From Carnegiea gigantea (lineage: Eukaryota > Streptophyta > Magnoliopsida > Caryophyllales > Cactaceae): 64,000 nucleotides of DNA. This document shows, one piece after another, positions 23,161 through 35,880 of the stretch. The notes beneath the pieces were generated by a model. The model was given only the letters and a program-made list of their open reading frames with translations. It had not been told where the DNA came from and did not search any database. Each line of letters opens with the position of its first letter. Positions within the stretch are counted from its first letter, which is position 1. Location: contig JAKOGI010001329.1 in assembly GCA_029747015.1 (NCBI GenBank), forward strand, positions 194,500 through 258,499, in the 5' to 3' direction. Position numbers and translations under genes: made by a program.

Positions 23161-24215
23161 CATGGCCAATGTGGGAGACCCTTCTCACTCTAAGAGCTTC
23201 CTCCTAAGTAAGCCCATGAGATAAGGAGATATAGGGTCATTATCAAGCTTTAAGAGCAAGAAAGGAAGCTCACTAAAGAGCTTGAACAAGTGTGGGGATC
23301 GCACAATGAAACCCTTACCATCGATGCTATGATGTTAATTCTGTTGGGATCATATACTCTTCCTTTCATCCATACTTTAATGATGAGGAAGGAGGGCCTA
23401 GAAGAATAAGGAATCTACAGGATGGCCTTAGGGACCTTAAAGTTGAAGCACCGGAATTTGATGGCTATCTTAACCCGGAGAACTATCTTGATTGAGTGCA
23501 ACCCACTGAAAGGATCTTTGAACTCAAAGAATATAATGACGAGAAGTCCTTTAAGTTGGTCATTCTTAAATTGAAGGGATATGCTTTAGCATGGTATGGG
23601 CGCTTGAAGAAGAGTAGGGCTAGAGAAGCCAAATCTAAAATCAAAACTTGGTCCAAGCTCAAAAAATATATGGACAAGAGATTTCTATCCCCTTCTTACA
23701 AATAAGAACTCTACCTAAAGATCACCTCTCTCAACTAAGAGAATGTAAATGCAGAAGAATACATTAGGAAGTTTGAACATCTCCAAATGAGGGTTAGCTT
23801 GGATGAAGAACCTGAACTCATGATTTCTAGGTTCATTAAGGAGTTATCTCCTAGGAATGCTAATAAGGTGGCTCTACATCATTACTTATCTGTTGATGAT
23901 GTATGTTAGCTAGCTATCAAAGTTAAAAAGTAACTTAAGGGTCAAAAACCCTTTTAAACCACTTCTATTCATGCTCAAAGCATCCTTAAAGGTTACGTCT
24001 CCCATAATAAAGTTGACACTAACATCCATTAAAGCCATTAACAAGGGTAAAACCACCAAAGAGGTTGGAGGGTAATAAGTGCTTCAAATGCCATGGTTAT
24101 AAACGTTTCCAAACGAACGGTCCCAACCAAAGGACTCTCACCATTAGAGAAGTGGAAGTAAACTAAGCTATTACAGAAGCAACTAGTGAGGAGGAAGTTA
24201 TAAATGAGGATTAAA
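23161..24215 (+). pseudogene. gag: gag of gypsy element 2, disrupted
   Basis: Homology to gag starts near 23161 (MANVGDPSHSKSF) and becomes clear from about 23450, with PENYLD followed by a TGG-to-TGA stop, then PTERIFELKEYNDEKSFKLVI, WYGRLKKSRAREAKSK and KRFLSPSYK in an open frame to 23705. After a stop (probable CAA-to-TAA) it continues as VNAEEYIRKFEHLQMR. A worn zinc-knuckle remnant (KCFKCHGYKRF) lies near 24080. Several stops make it inactive. Confidence 0.75.
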
Positions 24216-24289
24216 CTTTAGTCCCTTCAGATACAGGTGAACTCTTGTAATTCGAACAACACTCTAGGTCTAATAAGCTCTTTGTGAAC

Positions 24290-25190
24290 CAAGCCAAATG
24301 GAGCAAATCTTTCACACCTGATGCACTATTGGAGGCAAGGTGCATGAGCTTATTATCGATGGAGGGAGTTGCACCAATGTAGCTTGACAAGCTTCAATTA
24401 CCCACCAAGGTGCATCCTAACCCTTATTCTTTCCAATGGATTAAGCAAACAAGTGAGGTAACCATTTCTAAGCAAGCTCTTATTTCATTTTGGTTGGTCT
24501 ATAAAGTGGTAACGTACTGTCTGATGCCCTTCTAATGGTTACATATCATTTTTTACTTGGCAGGCCTTGGTTGTTAGATAATCATGTGATTCATGATGGG
24601 TATGCTAATCATATGCATTCAAACACAAGGGTCGCGATCTTGCTTTGATCACATTACTTTAACCTCAAGTGAGAAAAGCCTATTCATAAGTTAAACATAG
24701 GTGGAGAGAGTCATTAGTAAGTGCAAGTCTTTATTTGCTTGACTTATGGTAGAATTAAACACATGTGAGGAAGTGAAACCCATGCACCCCCTAGCTAAAT
24801 TACTCTTGAGAGAGTTTATGGATGTATTTTCTAATGATTTATCGCTCAGGCTCCCTCCTTTGAGAGGAATTGAGCACCAAACTGATCTCCTACCAGGTGC
24901 TCCGTTGCCAAACAAGCCGATGTATAGTTGCAACCCTAATGAATTAAAAGCATTTCAACGACAAGTGCAAGAGTTGCTTGACCGTAGATACATTATAGAA
25001 AAGCTTTAGTTCATGTTTAGTTTCCACCCTTTTAGTACATAAGAAGGATGACACTTTGCATTTGTGTGTTGATTCTTGAGCCATAAACAACACAACCAAC
25101 AAATATCGATTTTCTATTCCTCGATTAGATGATATGCTTGATGAGTTATATGGATCCAAGGTCTTTTCCAAATTAGGATGAATGAAGGAG
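24290..25190 (+). pseudogene. pol: Protease and N-terminal RT remnant of element 2
   Basis: A worn protease remnant (about 24330-24620) is followed by a clear RT entry segment in an open frame at 24746-25009: HPLAKLLLREFMDVFSNDL, then LPPLRGIEHQTDLLPGAPL and FQRQVQELLDRRYI. After a stop, worn fingers sequence continues ([16 protein letters not shown] near 25125-25170) and then breaks off. The YxDD palm motif and the whole RNase H domain are absent, unlike in element 1. Confidence 0.75.
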
Positions 25191-25499
25191 ATGAATGGAA
25201 GATAACTTCATTCCATCTGCCAAGAGTGATGACTCAAGCATAGTTGTGCTTGATCAGTTCCCTAAGATGGCCCACTTTATTCCATGTCATGAGAGTGATG
25301 ATGCTTCTCACATTGCTAATCTATACTTCAAGGAGGCCATTAACCTACATGGTGTGCTAAGAAAGTATCGTCTCCAATAGAGACTCCAAATTTCTTTCCC
25401 ATTTTTGGAGATATTTATGAAGATTCTTAGGAATAAAGTTCTTATTCAGCACTACTTGTCACCTCAAACTGATGGACGAATGGAGGTTACTAACCGAAC
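25180..25499 (+). pseudogene. Integrase core fragment of element 2, left part
   Basis: Reads NEGDEWK from RT and then passes at about 25205 directly into integrase core sequence, [20 protein letters not shown] and [14 protein letters not shown] (open frame 25195-25380). It runs to the QTDGRMEVTNRT block at 25499, where the LARD-like element is inserted. The jump implies an internal deletion of roughly 1.7 kb compared with element 1. The reading resumes at 36321. Confidence 0.75.
25495..25499. repeat. Target-site duplication (left) of LARD-like element
   Basis: CGAAC directly before the insertion, repeated perfectly at 36316-36320. It proves transposition into gypsy element 2. Confidence 0.93.
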
Positions 25500-27485
25500 T
25501 GTAAGACCCCCAGCCCCTAGGTGCCGGAAGCATTACGCTTTCTTAACTTTACTTAATTCTTAGGACGAAACGTTTAGAGTTTCCCCTGAAAACTGACCAT
25601 TTCTAGGCTAAAAGCCTTACAAATAGTCCTTGTATATCAACGGAAGCTTAAACATATAAAACATAGCTCGACGGCCACACGTCGGAGTTCGTAACTCGAC
25701 GAGCCACCCGCTCGGAGTACACCAAATAGAATAGTTCATTAATACAGAAAAAGTAAAAGATACAACTCAACGGTTCACACAACCGGAGTATTGGGGTTTA
25801 CATCCCAAGACATAGCTAAATTAAACCAAAAAGACATCTAATTAACTTGATGGTTGGCTCAGACGGCCATACAGAGCGACCTTTATACCGTATGCATTAC
25901 ATGAACTAGAATAATCATTTACAGACCCTTATAAACTAAGAATACATTATATGACTTCATTAAACACGTAAGATCCCTTCAAGTGGGCACATACGATGCC
26001 TTGCAAGCAAGAATAGGTTCCTTCTTGACTTATCTGACTCAACTTCTTCCTATCATAGAGAAAACCTGGGGAAAAGGGAAAGAGTAGTGGAATGAGCAAC
26101 CACACGCTCAGTGAGTGTTCCCAAACCCCCTTAAAACTAAAATATTTTCAGACAATACTACTCGTATTAATCACATACCAAGCATTTCGGTAATACCAAT
26201 CATTATATTAAGCTATATATAGCATATACATGGGCTATTCACATGCCAAACCTTCATTCATTCAATCATTCAAGGATTACGTTCTCATTCATAGGAGTTA
26301 GACCCGTTAGGCTATTCACATATTACACATACATTTTTAGAACCTTTAATACTTTAGAAACCTTCTCATCCGACACATGCAGGTGTAAGCAAATAAACTC
26401 AAGGTAGGAGAAGGGAAAGGCTACATGACATGAGAATCCACATTCAAACATGCTTGAGGATCATTTCATTGCTCTTTCATTAAAAGCTTTCTTTCTTTTG
26501 TTAAAAACGTTTTCTTAGCCTTAAAAAGAAGTTTTATTTCGTTTGGTAATGTAACGACCCTTATAAGCTTTTCAAACATCATTCCATATAGCCTTTTGGG
26601 CTCATATAAAAAGAACTTCCTTTCCTTTTTAATCGTTTAAAATGGCAAAGGCCAATTGCTTTTCTTAACTTAGTACGAAAATACTTCTGGCATAAGATCA
26701 TTACAGGTGCTGATTGGGTGAGATCTATTCTCGACCCCATAGTGAGACCTAACGCTCACACTTAAGCTCTTACTCCCGGATGGCTACATATAACATATCG
26801 GACCATTACATTAACCCTCGTCAGGGCCTCTAGGGTTTCCGGACCTTCCCCTAGGTTAACATCGTTCGTTCATATCATATCATATTGTCCGCAGCACATT
26901 ATCTTAGCCACTTTAAAGCGTATGGGCCATAACGGCTAATAATTTTGTTGTGTCGTTTGGTAAAATTGTTTAACATGCAACTCACACCATTTCTAAAATG
27001 TTTTAGGGATTCCTCCCAAACATTGTTTGAGTAGCTAAAGTAGGCCATTGCTTGTTACTAGACATGGCTATTATTAGTTTGAAAACACGAGAAACGTTCT
27101 TTGTCAAATCACCACACTTTCACACATAATGCATCTTAGACATATAAAAGGGAAAGGGATTTATACGTCTCACATTCAAATACTTCATAATCATTTCAAC
27201 AACACAATGAGCCACACATGGCCTCGCAATCCACACGATTGCGGTTAATTCACAACCCAGGCTCCCTCCTCACAAGCACCGTACCACAAGGACCTCAAAC
27301 CACTCATAGTTCTTCCTCAAGCCATCCAACTACCATCTCGGTTCCAGTTCATAATCTAGCATCTTAATCAGGATGGTATACTGAAAAGCGATACATAAAC
27401 TTATGAAACTTACCAATGCTGGACTTATCGATTAGCCAACTAACAATTAGCAGCGCGCTGCAACCAACGGTTATATCCAAGCACT

Positions 27486-27506
27486 CATATATATACACAC
27501 ACACAC

Positions 27507-27550
<44 letters not shown>

Positions 27551-27560
27551 CACACACATG
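27486..27560. repeat. AT/AC microsatellite, short allele
   Basis: About 75 bases of (AT)n with AC-rich edges. The homologous site in the other LTR (34084-34268) is much longer. Confidence 0.95.
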
Positions 27561-28299
27561 TAAGCTTCCATAAGGGCTAAACTTAATAAGAAGCGCGGGG
27601 TGTGATTGGCATTCATGTAGGTTAGCTAGGAGTCGTAAACAAGTCATTCTAAAGCCAAACATAACTCTCTAAATGGACAAGTATTGACTTCATGTTACCT
27701 TTAACCTATTACGTCATTTACATTTTCATAGTAAACATAAAACGATTCACTTATTGTATGACTATCTATACCATTGAAGTCTAGCAAGAATCAGATATCT
27801 AGTTAAACATAGAATGAATCATTTGTTTAGGCTAACATGATTAATTAGACATATTACGACCCTAAACCTCCGTTTGTCATATCACTGTTGCTAATCAAAC
27901 CCATTTAGATCATTTTAGACAAATTACGTCTTTAAACGTTCATTTCTTTCATCATAGTCATTTTCGAATCTAAATAAGTTGTTTAAGCATAAGTCCTTTC
28001 AAGGTGTTCGTTTCCTTTCGACACTGTCAATCGACCACGATTTAACTAAGCATATATAAGACAATTCTAAGCATTTAAAATGTGCTTCGAAGTTATAAGA
28101 CGATTATAAAGTTAACTTAAACGTACATCCATCGATACTAACATTTATAGTTCATTTCAAAGTCAACAATCGATTATAAATTAATTAAACATATATACGT
28201 TGATTCTAAACTTTCATTCGTTTCGAACTAACCTTTTAGGCATGGATTAACTATATGCAATCGAATTAACGCTAAACATATATAATTCGTTTTGAATCC

Positions 28300-28580
28300 A
28301 AAACTTAGGCATAAATTAACTAGATTGATTCGAATCGACGCTTAATATATTTAAATTACTTCGAATTAACATCTCAAGCATGATTTACATTCGCTGATTC
28401 GAATCGACACTAAACACATTTAAATTACTTCGAAATAACATCTCAAGCATAATTTACATTCATTGATTCGAATCGACACTAAACACATTTAAATTACTTC
28501 GAAATAACATCTCAAGCATGATTTACATTCATTGATTCGAATCGAAGCTAAACACACATAATTCGTTTCGATTTGCAATC
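28300..28580. repeat. 69-bp tandem repeats in LARD LTR (left copy)
   Basis: ACATCTCAAGCATGATTTAC-type units start at 28369, 28438 and 28507, an exact 69-base spacing, with a more diverged unit before them. Each unit carries GATTCGAATCGA, a TTCGAA palindrome. The homologous array is in the other LTR. Confidence 0.88.
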
Positions 28581-28859
28581 TTAGCCATAAATTAACCAAA
28601 TGAATCGAACCTAAACATGAATAGCGCATTTCTTGACATTTCTAATATATTTAACGAACCCTAACTTGACATGTAACATCAATCTGCTGAAAATTAATTT
28701 CGAAAATAGTAATAGCATAGGAGGGAGAAATACTTACTTCGTTCAATCAAATTTTCGACTCTAATAAACCCCAAAGCACGCCCTAATCTGCTTACACCCG
28801 AATCCCAGCCGCGTTCTTGCAAAACCCAAGCGTTATCCCCCGTAGGTGTAGCGTTTTTG

Positions 28860-29190
28860 GTGGTTTTTGGCTCAAATTCGGTCCCCACTTTACAGAGGGG
28901 ACCGAGGGAGGTGTGGGTCGCCAGATTCCGGCACGTGTGTGGCCGGTTTCCGAGTGGTGGACGCGTGTTTGGGTTGATTTTTGGCCGTGAGAAGTGGAGG
29001 ACGATCGGTGGTGGAGTTTGGGCGGTGGTTGGCGTGGTTGAGGGGACCGGTCGACCCTTTCTCTCGCCGGCAGCAAGTGGCGGTCGGCGGTGACGCCAGC
29101 CGGCGATCGTGGCCCCAGAGAGAGAGAGAGAGCGTGAGAGGGTTGGGGGGTTTCGGGGTCCCTGCCCGATCACGGCCCCCTTCCCCTTTT
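28860..29190. other. GC-rich block in LARD LTR
   Basis: An unusually GC-rich island in an AT-rich LTR, with CCGG-rich phrases and a (GA)n run at 29116-29133. It is repeated at 35570-35930 in the other LTR. In minus sense it lies just upstream of the TATA site, so it is probably part of the U3 promoter region. Confidence 0.55.
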
Positions 29191-29570
29191 GTTCCAATTT
29201 GTTTTTCTTTATTCCTTTTTTTTGGCTCAAATAACATAATTTAGCTAGGTTCCAGCCCCAAACTCATTAGCGATTAGACTAAACTCGAGTTGAAGCGTCC
29301 CACAACTAAAATTTCAATCTAAACTTCGAGAATCAACTAAATAAAACGAAAATGATTTTAAAAACTCGATTTAGCATCAATTCAATAAATTTAGAAATAA
29401 GTAATGTCAATAATTACATAAATTGTAAAGTCGTTCTTTTTAATGAAATTAATCGTTAAAGACGCACAGAGATCACTTATTACCCTTGTTTAAAAATAAT
29501 TTAAACACAGATTTGTAAATTCAGCAACTAAAACAGTTAGTAGTAGTAGACTGAAGGTGCGACCCTTACA

Positions 29571-29607
29571 CTCTCCCCCCTTAAAAGAATTTCGTCCTCG
29601 AAATTCT
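29571..29607 (-). other. Polypurine tract and adjacent hairpin of LARD-like element
   Basis: On the minus strand the last internal bases are AAGGGGGGAGAG (29571-29582), the plus-strand primer. Just upstream is a perfect 9-bp stem with a 4-base loop (29586-29607; arms AGAATTTCG and CGAAATTCT). A similar segment before the purine tract is, as I recall, common in Del/Tekay-type plant elements. Confidence 0.85.
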
Positions 29608-32084
29608 AAATCGAAGCTCAGTCTTTCCTAGAACGTATGCACACAACTAGGATTTAAGCGGTAGGCTTTCAAAAGGTTCCATTTTGCAGACACTACTTCT
29701 TTCAATCAAAAGAAAATGACTTATGGTATCCAGTCTCCTCCTTGCCAATCCTCTTCAAGCGTCTACTCACTCTATTTAGGCGCCGAGGGCAAATTGCATT
29801 GAAGAGGGACAAATGAGTTGGCGTGGAAAACCATATTAAACTTATTTTAAAAGAAGGAACACAGACTTTAAATCCTGTATCTGAGCAACAAGTCTAGAAA
29901 ACCACATAATTTCAAACAAATCTACATTTATGTATCGACACAAGCTAGCGTCTAAAAGCTTTCCCTGTGTAGAGACTTTTAACGCAACAAATCAAGGTCA
30001 TCCTAAGACGGTTAACTAAGTCAAGATCATTCACCAGCATACAAAATCGAAGCATTTCAAAACTGAGTTACTTAACCAGGGAGTTTTTATTTTATACCAA
30101 GGTAATGGACACATCACACAACATCACTTAGCGTCACATATGAAACAAACATCCATATATCATGAGAATATGCAAGTAAGATGACATGCTTATGCCCGTA
30201 ACTCTGCCCGTTTACGACCTTATTAAAGGATCACAAGTGTATATCACGACATAGCTCTTTTAAATTGGATGATATATTTCAATTATCCCTAATTGCAACC
30301 ATACTCCACACTTCAATGATCAAGTGATGCAGTAAGGATTTCGATACGATCATAAGTATACCAAGCACATCATTGAGTCTCATAAGGTACCTAGACAATC
30401 CCATATTCACACGTTCATACGAGTATAGGTCTCTAAGTTTGTGAAGTACTAGCACTCATAATTGTAACATGGTAACATGCAAATGGGAGGACTCTATAAC
30501 ACCAATGGTAGTATTCATAACAACTAACAAAAATGCAATGCTAAGGTTCGCCATGAAGCTTACCAATTTGCTTGTGGCACTCTCAATCATGTCATCCCAT
30601 GTCATACTGATCAACCAAGCCATCAAACATTTTACGTACAATCATTCGTAAACCTTGGAGTCTCGCATCTAAGTATGATCATGGGTATGCTAGCATGCGG
30701 TATGATTAGGCATAGAACACGCAAGGCAAGCAAGTGTGAATGCAACTCCTATGGTCACAGGATTTCTAGCTAAGTAGATGAATAAATAGTGACTTCAACA
30801 AAACATAAGAATAGGGACACTTTAGTTCATATAACAATTAGGCAATTCCCTTACCCCATCCTGTCGATCAACTCAAATAGTCCATCTAACTCAATCATAT
30901 GCATAATCACACTAAAGGGTGTACTAACAGTAGGAAACCCAATTACTTGGCTCTTCAATAACATAACTTATCAAGGATTGCTCTAAAACAAGTCTAAGTA
31001 ATTATATAAGCCTTTTCGAGCTTAGTATTACACATAATGTCACAACTGCTGTATCAACCACATTCACCTTAGTAAGAGGCATACAATTTCAAAGTGTGTG
31101 TCAGGCTCTCTCTACCTTGTTCTTTCTGGGTGTATTGGGATTTGATATAGCAAGGACACTATCAATTTCACATAGGACATCAAGAACATTGTACAGGTGA
31201 CAACAAGCATTGCGCTAGACGGTGAGGGTAATTTTTATGCAATAGTCAAGAGAAATGCACTACTATTGCTTAATTTCTATCCAAGCATATCGAAATCTCA
31301 TTTAATTTCTTTAAACAACTCAAGATTCACATATGAGGAGTATCACCTAGTGAGATTCTCAGTCATAGAAAGCTACCTCTAATCACTTGCAAACAAATCA
31401 TCATTAACACATCCGGCAATGCATACACCTTGGCATGTGGGCACTCAAAAATCATTTGATTATGCACAGAAAGTTACGCTCGTATAGCTAAATCCAAGCA
31501 TTATCGCAAAGCAAATGCGAGTCTTCGGTTGCCACAATAAGACTCAACCAAACAATTAAAAAGATCTTTAATGCGAAAGCAAAACCCTAGCTCACTAATC
31601 AGGAAGACTTTAACTTTTAAAGTCTTTAGGCTTTCAAAAGGAAATAGTTTAATTGCTTCTAGCTCTTTCTCTACCAACCCTTAAATACGTCTGCTCACTC
31701 CATTATGGGGCCGGAAGAGCAAATCATATTTTAGGAGCAAAGATGAGCGTAGAGTTAAGGCTTTCCAATCATTTGATTCAAATCATATGCTCTTTAAACA
31801 TTGAATTAAAATCACCAAAGCATATAAACGAAACAACTTTCGATTGAGCTAACACTTATCTCATGCACGACAATACGAACCACTCGGCCTATACCTTAAC
31901 AAAAGATTCTCTCATCCAGCCATTCAGCTTACTCATGCCGTATCTAACTAGTGAAACGCGCGAACATTCACATAAAACTGACATTTGCACACAAGGCAGG
32001 CATATGTCACATAACCATACAGTGTTCCTAGACGACTATATGAAATGCAAAACTCAGGTCACGACGTATGGTCGCAGGACCTTT
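29608..32084 (-). other. Non-coding internal domain of LARD-like element
   Basis: About 2.5 kb between the purine tract and the PBS. No gag, protease, RT, RNase H or integrase motif was found in any frame. Open frames (60-80 codons) are short and on both strands. A diverged internal repeat is visible: about 29650-29830 aligns loosely with 31610-31790 through TAGGCTTTCAAAAGG, CGTCT(A/G)CTCACTC and the GCAAAT phrases. The domain may carry packaging or dimerisation signals. Confidence 0.8.
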
Positions 32085-32096
32085 GCTCTGATACCA
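32085..32096 (-). other. Primer-binding site of LARD-like element
   Basis: The minus strand reads TGGTATCAGAGC four bases inside the right LTR, a perfect tRNA-iMet-type PBS. It establishes the minus orientation. Confidence 0.95.
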
Positions 32097-34081
32097 TCAA
32101 TGTAACACCCCCAGCCCCTAGGTGCCGGAAGCATTACGCTTTCTTAACTTTACTTAATTCTTAGGACGAAACGTTCAGAGTTTCCCCTGAAAACCGACCA
32201 TTTCCAGGCTAAAAGTCTTACAAATAGTCCCTGTATATCAACGGAAGCTTAAACATATAAAACATAGCTCGACGGCCACACGCCGGAGTTCGTAACTCGA
32301 TGAGCAACCCGCTTGAAGTACATCAAACAGCATAGTTCATTAATACAGAAAAAGTAAAAGATACAACTCAGCGGTTCACACAACCGGAGTATTGGGGTTT
32401 ACATCCCAAGACATAGCTAAATTAAACCAAAAAGACATCTAATTAACTTGATGGTTGGCTCAGACGGCTATACAGAGCGACCTTTATACCGTATGCATTA
32501 CATGAACTAGAATAATCATTTACAGACTCTTATAAACTAAGAATACATTATATGACTTCATTAAACACGTAAGATCCCTTCAAGTGGGCACATACGACGC
32601 CTTGCAAGCAAGAATAGGTTCCTTCTTGACTTATCTGACTCAACTTCTTCCTATCATAGAGAAAACCTGGGGGAAAAGGGAAAGAGTAGTGGAATGAGCA
32701 ACCACACGCTCAGTAAGTGTTCCCCAACCCCCTTAAAACTAAAATAGTTTCAGACAATACTACTCGTATTAATCACATACCAAGCATTTCGGTAATACCA
32801 ATCATTATATTAAGCTATATATAGCATATACATGGGCTATTCACATGCCAAACCTTCATTCATTCAATCATTCAAGGATTACGTTCTCATTCATAGAAGT
32901 TACACCCGTTAGGCTATTCACATGTTACACATACATTCTTAGAACCTTTAATACTTTAGAAACCTTCTCATCCGACACATGCAGGTTTAAGCAAATAAAC
33001 TTAAGGTAGGAGAAGGGAAAAGCTGCATGACATGAGAATCCACATTCAAACATGCTTGAGGATCATTTCATTGCTCATTCATTGAAAGCTTTCTTTCTTT
33101 CGTTAAAAACGTGTTCTTAGCCTTAAAAAGAAGTTTCACTTCGTTTGGTTGCGTAACGACCCTTATAAGCCTTCCATACATCATTCTATATAGCCTTTTG
33201 GGCTCATATAAAAAGTACTTCCTTTCCTTTTTAATCGTTTAAAATGGCAAAGGCCAATTGCTTTTCTTAACTTAGTACGAAAATACTTCTGGCATAAGAT
33301 CATTACAGGGTGCTGATTGGGTGAGAACTATTCTCGACTCCATAGTGAGACCTAACGCTCACACTTAAGCTCTTACTTCCGGGATGGCTACATATAACAT
33401 ATCGGACCATTACATTAACCCTCGTCAGGGCCTCTAGCGTTTCCGACCTTCCCCTAGGTTAACATCGTTCATATCATATCATATTGTCCTCAGCACATTA
33501 TCTTAGCCACTTAAAGCGTATCGGCCATAACGGCTAATAATTTTGTTGTGTCGTTTGGCAAAATTGTTTAACATGCAGCTCACACCATTTCTAAAACGTT
33601 TTAGGGATTCCTCCCAAACATTGTTTGAGTAGCTAAAGTAGGCCATTGCTCGTTACTAGACATGGCTATTATTAGTTTGAAAACACGAGAAACTTTCTTT
33701 GTCAAATCACCACACTTTCACACATAATGCATCTTAGACATAAAAGAGGGAAAGGGATTTACACGTTTCACATTCAAACACTTCATAATCATTTCAACAA
33801 CACAATGAGCCACACATGGCCTCGCAATCCACACGATTGCGGTTAATTCACAACCCGGGCTCCCTCCTCACAAGCACCGTACCACAAGGACCTCGAACCA
33901 CTCATAGTTCTTCCTCAAGCCATCCAACCACCATCTCGGTTCCAGTTCATAATCTAGCATCCTAATCATAATGGTATACTGAAAAGCGATACATAAACTT
34001 ATGAAACTTACCAATGCTGGACTTATCGATTAGCCAACTAACAATTAGCAGTGCGCTGCAACCAACGGTTATATTCAAGCA

Positions 34082-34268
<187 letters not shown>

Positions 34269-34999
34269 CAGGTAAGCATCCATAGGGGCTAAACTTAATA
34301 AGAAGTGCGGGGTGTGATTGGCATTCATGTAGGTTAGCTAGGAGTCGTAAACAAGTCATTCGAAAGCCAAACATAACTCACTAAATGGACAAGTATTGAC
34401 TTCATGTTACCTTTAACCTATTACGTCATTTACATTTTCATGGTAAACATAAAACGACTCACTTATTGTATGACTATCTATACCATTGAAGTCTAGCAAG
34501 AATCAGATATCTAGTTAAACATAGAATGAATCATTTGTTTAGGCTAAAATGATCAATTAGGCATATTACGACCCTAAACTTCCGTTTGTCATATCACTGT
34601 CGCTAATCAAACCCATTTGGATCATTTTAGACATATTACGCCTTTAAACGTTCGTTCCTTTCATCGTAGTCATTTTCGAATCTAAATAAGTCGTTTAAGC
34701 GTAAGTCCTTTCGAGGTGTTCGTTTCCTTTCGACACTGTCAATCGGGCACGATTTAACTAAGCATACATAAGACGATTCTAAGCATTTAGAATGTGCTTC
34801 GAAGTTATTAAATGATTATAAAGTTAACTTAAATGTACATTCATCGATACTAACATTTATAATTCATTTCAAAGTCAACAAGCGATTATAAATTAATTAA
34901 ACATATATACGTTGGTTCTAAACTTTCATAATTTGTTTCGAACTAACCTTTTAGGCATGGATTAACTATATGCAATCGAATTAACGCTAAACATACATA

Positions 35000-35290
35000 A
35001 TTCGTTTTGAATCCAAAACTTAGGCATAAATTAACTAGATTGATTCGAATCGACGCTAAATATATTTAAATTACTTCGAATTAACATCTTAAGCATGATT
35101 TACATTCGCTGATTCGAATCGACACTAAACACATTTAAATTACTTCAAAATAACATCTCAAGCATAATTTACATTCATTGATTCGAATCGATACTAAACA
35201 CATTTAAATTACTTCGAAATAACATCTCAAGTATGATTTACATGCATTGATTCGAATCGAAGCTAAACACACATAATTCATTTTGATTTA
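35000..35290. repeat. 69-bp tandem repeats in LARD LTR (right copy)
   Basis: Homologue of 28300-28580, with the same 69-base spacing of the ACATCT(C/T)AAG phrase and the same GATTCGAATCGA core. Confidence 0.85.
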
Positions 35291-35601
35291 CAATCTTAGG
35301 CATAAATTAACCAAATGAATCGAACCTAAACATGAATAGTGCATTTCTTGACATTTCTAACGAATTTAACGAACCTAACTTGACATGCAACATCAATTTG
35401 CTGAGAATTAATTTCGAAAATAGTAATAGCTTAGGAGGGAGAAACACTTACTTCGACCAATCAAATTTTCAACTGTAATCAACCCCAAAGCACGCCCTAA
35501 TCTGCTTACTCCCGAATCCCAGCCGCGTTCTTGCAAAACCCAGGCGTTATCCCCCGTAGGTGTAGCATTTTTGGTGGTTTTTGTCTCAAATTCGGTCCTC
35601 A

Positions 35602-35609
35602 ATTTATAG
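35602..35609 (-). promoter_or_regulatory. TATA box in the promoter LTR of LARD-like element
   Basis: The minus strand reads CTATAAAT after the GC-rich block. The homologous site in the other LTR is CTGTAAAG. The intact box is in the LTR that would drive the element. Transcription would start about 30 bases to the left, leaving an R-U5 of about 3.4 kb. Confidence 0.5.
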
Positions 35610-35829
35610 AGGGGACAGAGGGAGGTGTGGGTCGCCGGATTCCGGCACGTGTGTGGCCGGTTTTCAGGTGGTGGACGCGTGTTTGGATTGATTTTTGGCC
35701 GTGAGAAGTGGAGGACGATGGGTGGTGGAGTTTGGGTGGTGGTTGGCGTGGCTGAGGGGACCGGTCGACCCTTTCTCTCGCCGGCTACAGGTGGCGGTCG
35801 GCGGTGACGCCAGCCGGCGACCGTGGCCC

Positions 35830-35880
35830 CAGAGAGAGAGAGAGAGAGAGAGTGAGTGATGTTTAGAGAGAGAGAGAGCG
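35830..35880. repeat. (GA)n microsatellite in LARD LTR
   Basis: An interrupted AG repeat, longer than the homologous tract at 29116-29133. Confidence 0.9.

Larger units (their letters stand above)
25500..29570 (-). repeat. 3' LTR (minus sense) of LARD-like element
   Basis: 4071 bases, plus-strand ends TGTAAGACCCCC and GACCCTTACA. In the first 135 bases about six differences from the partner were counted by eye, mostly transitions, pointing to a younger insertion than its host element. It carries an AT microsatellite, a 69-bp tandem repeat and a GC-rich block with a (GA)n run. The 178-codon minus-strand frame at 28694-29230 crosses the GC-rich block. It is broken in the other LTR and is not supported as a gene. 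Confidence 0.92.

Noticed and set aside
28300..28580. A CRISPR-like array of direct repeats
   Set aside because: The units are contiguous tandem repeats without distinct spacers, inside a plant retroelement LTR.
28694..29244. A 178-codon minus-strand frame and several plus-strand frames in the GC-rich block
   Set aside because: They lie inside an LTR, overlap each other on both strands and are not preserved in the twin LTR at 35408-35807. GC-rich DNA lacks stops by chance.
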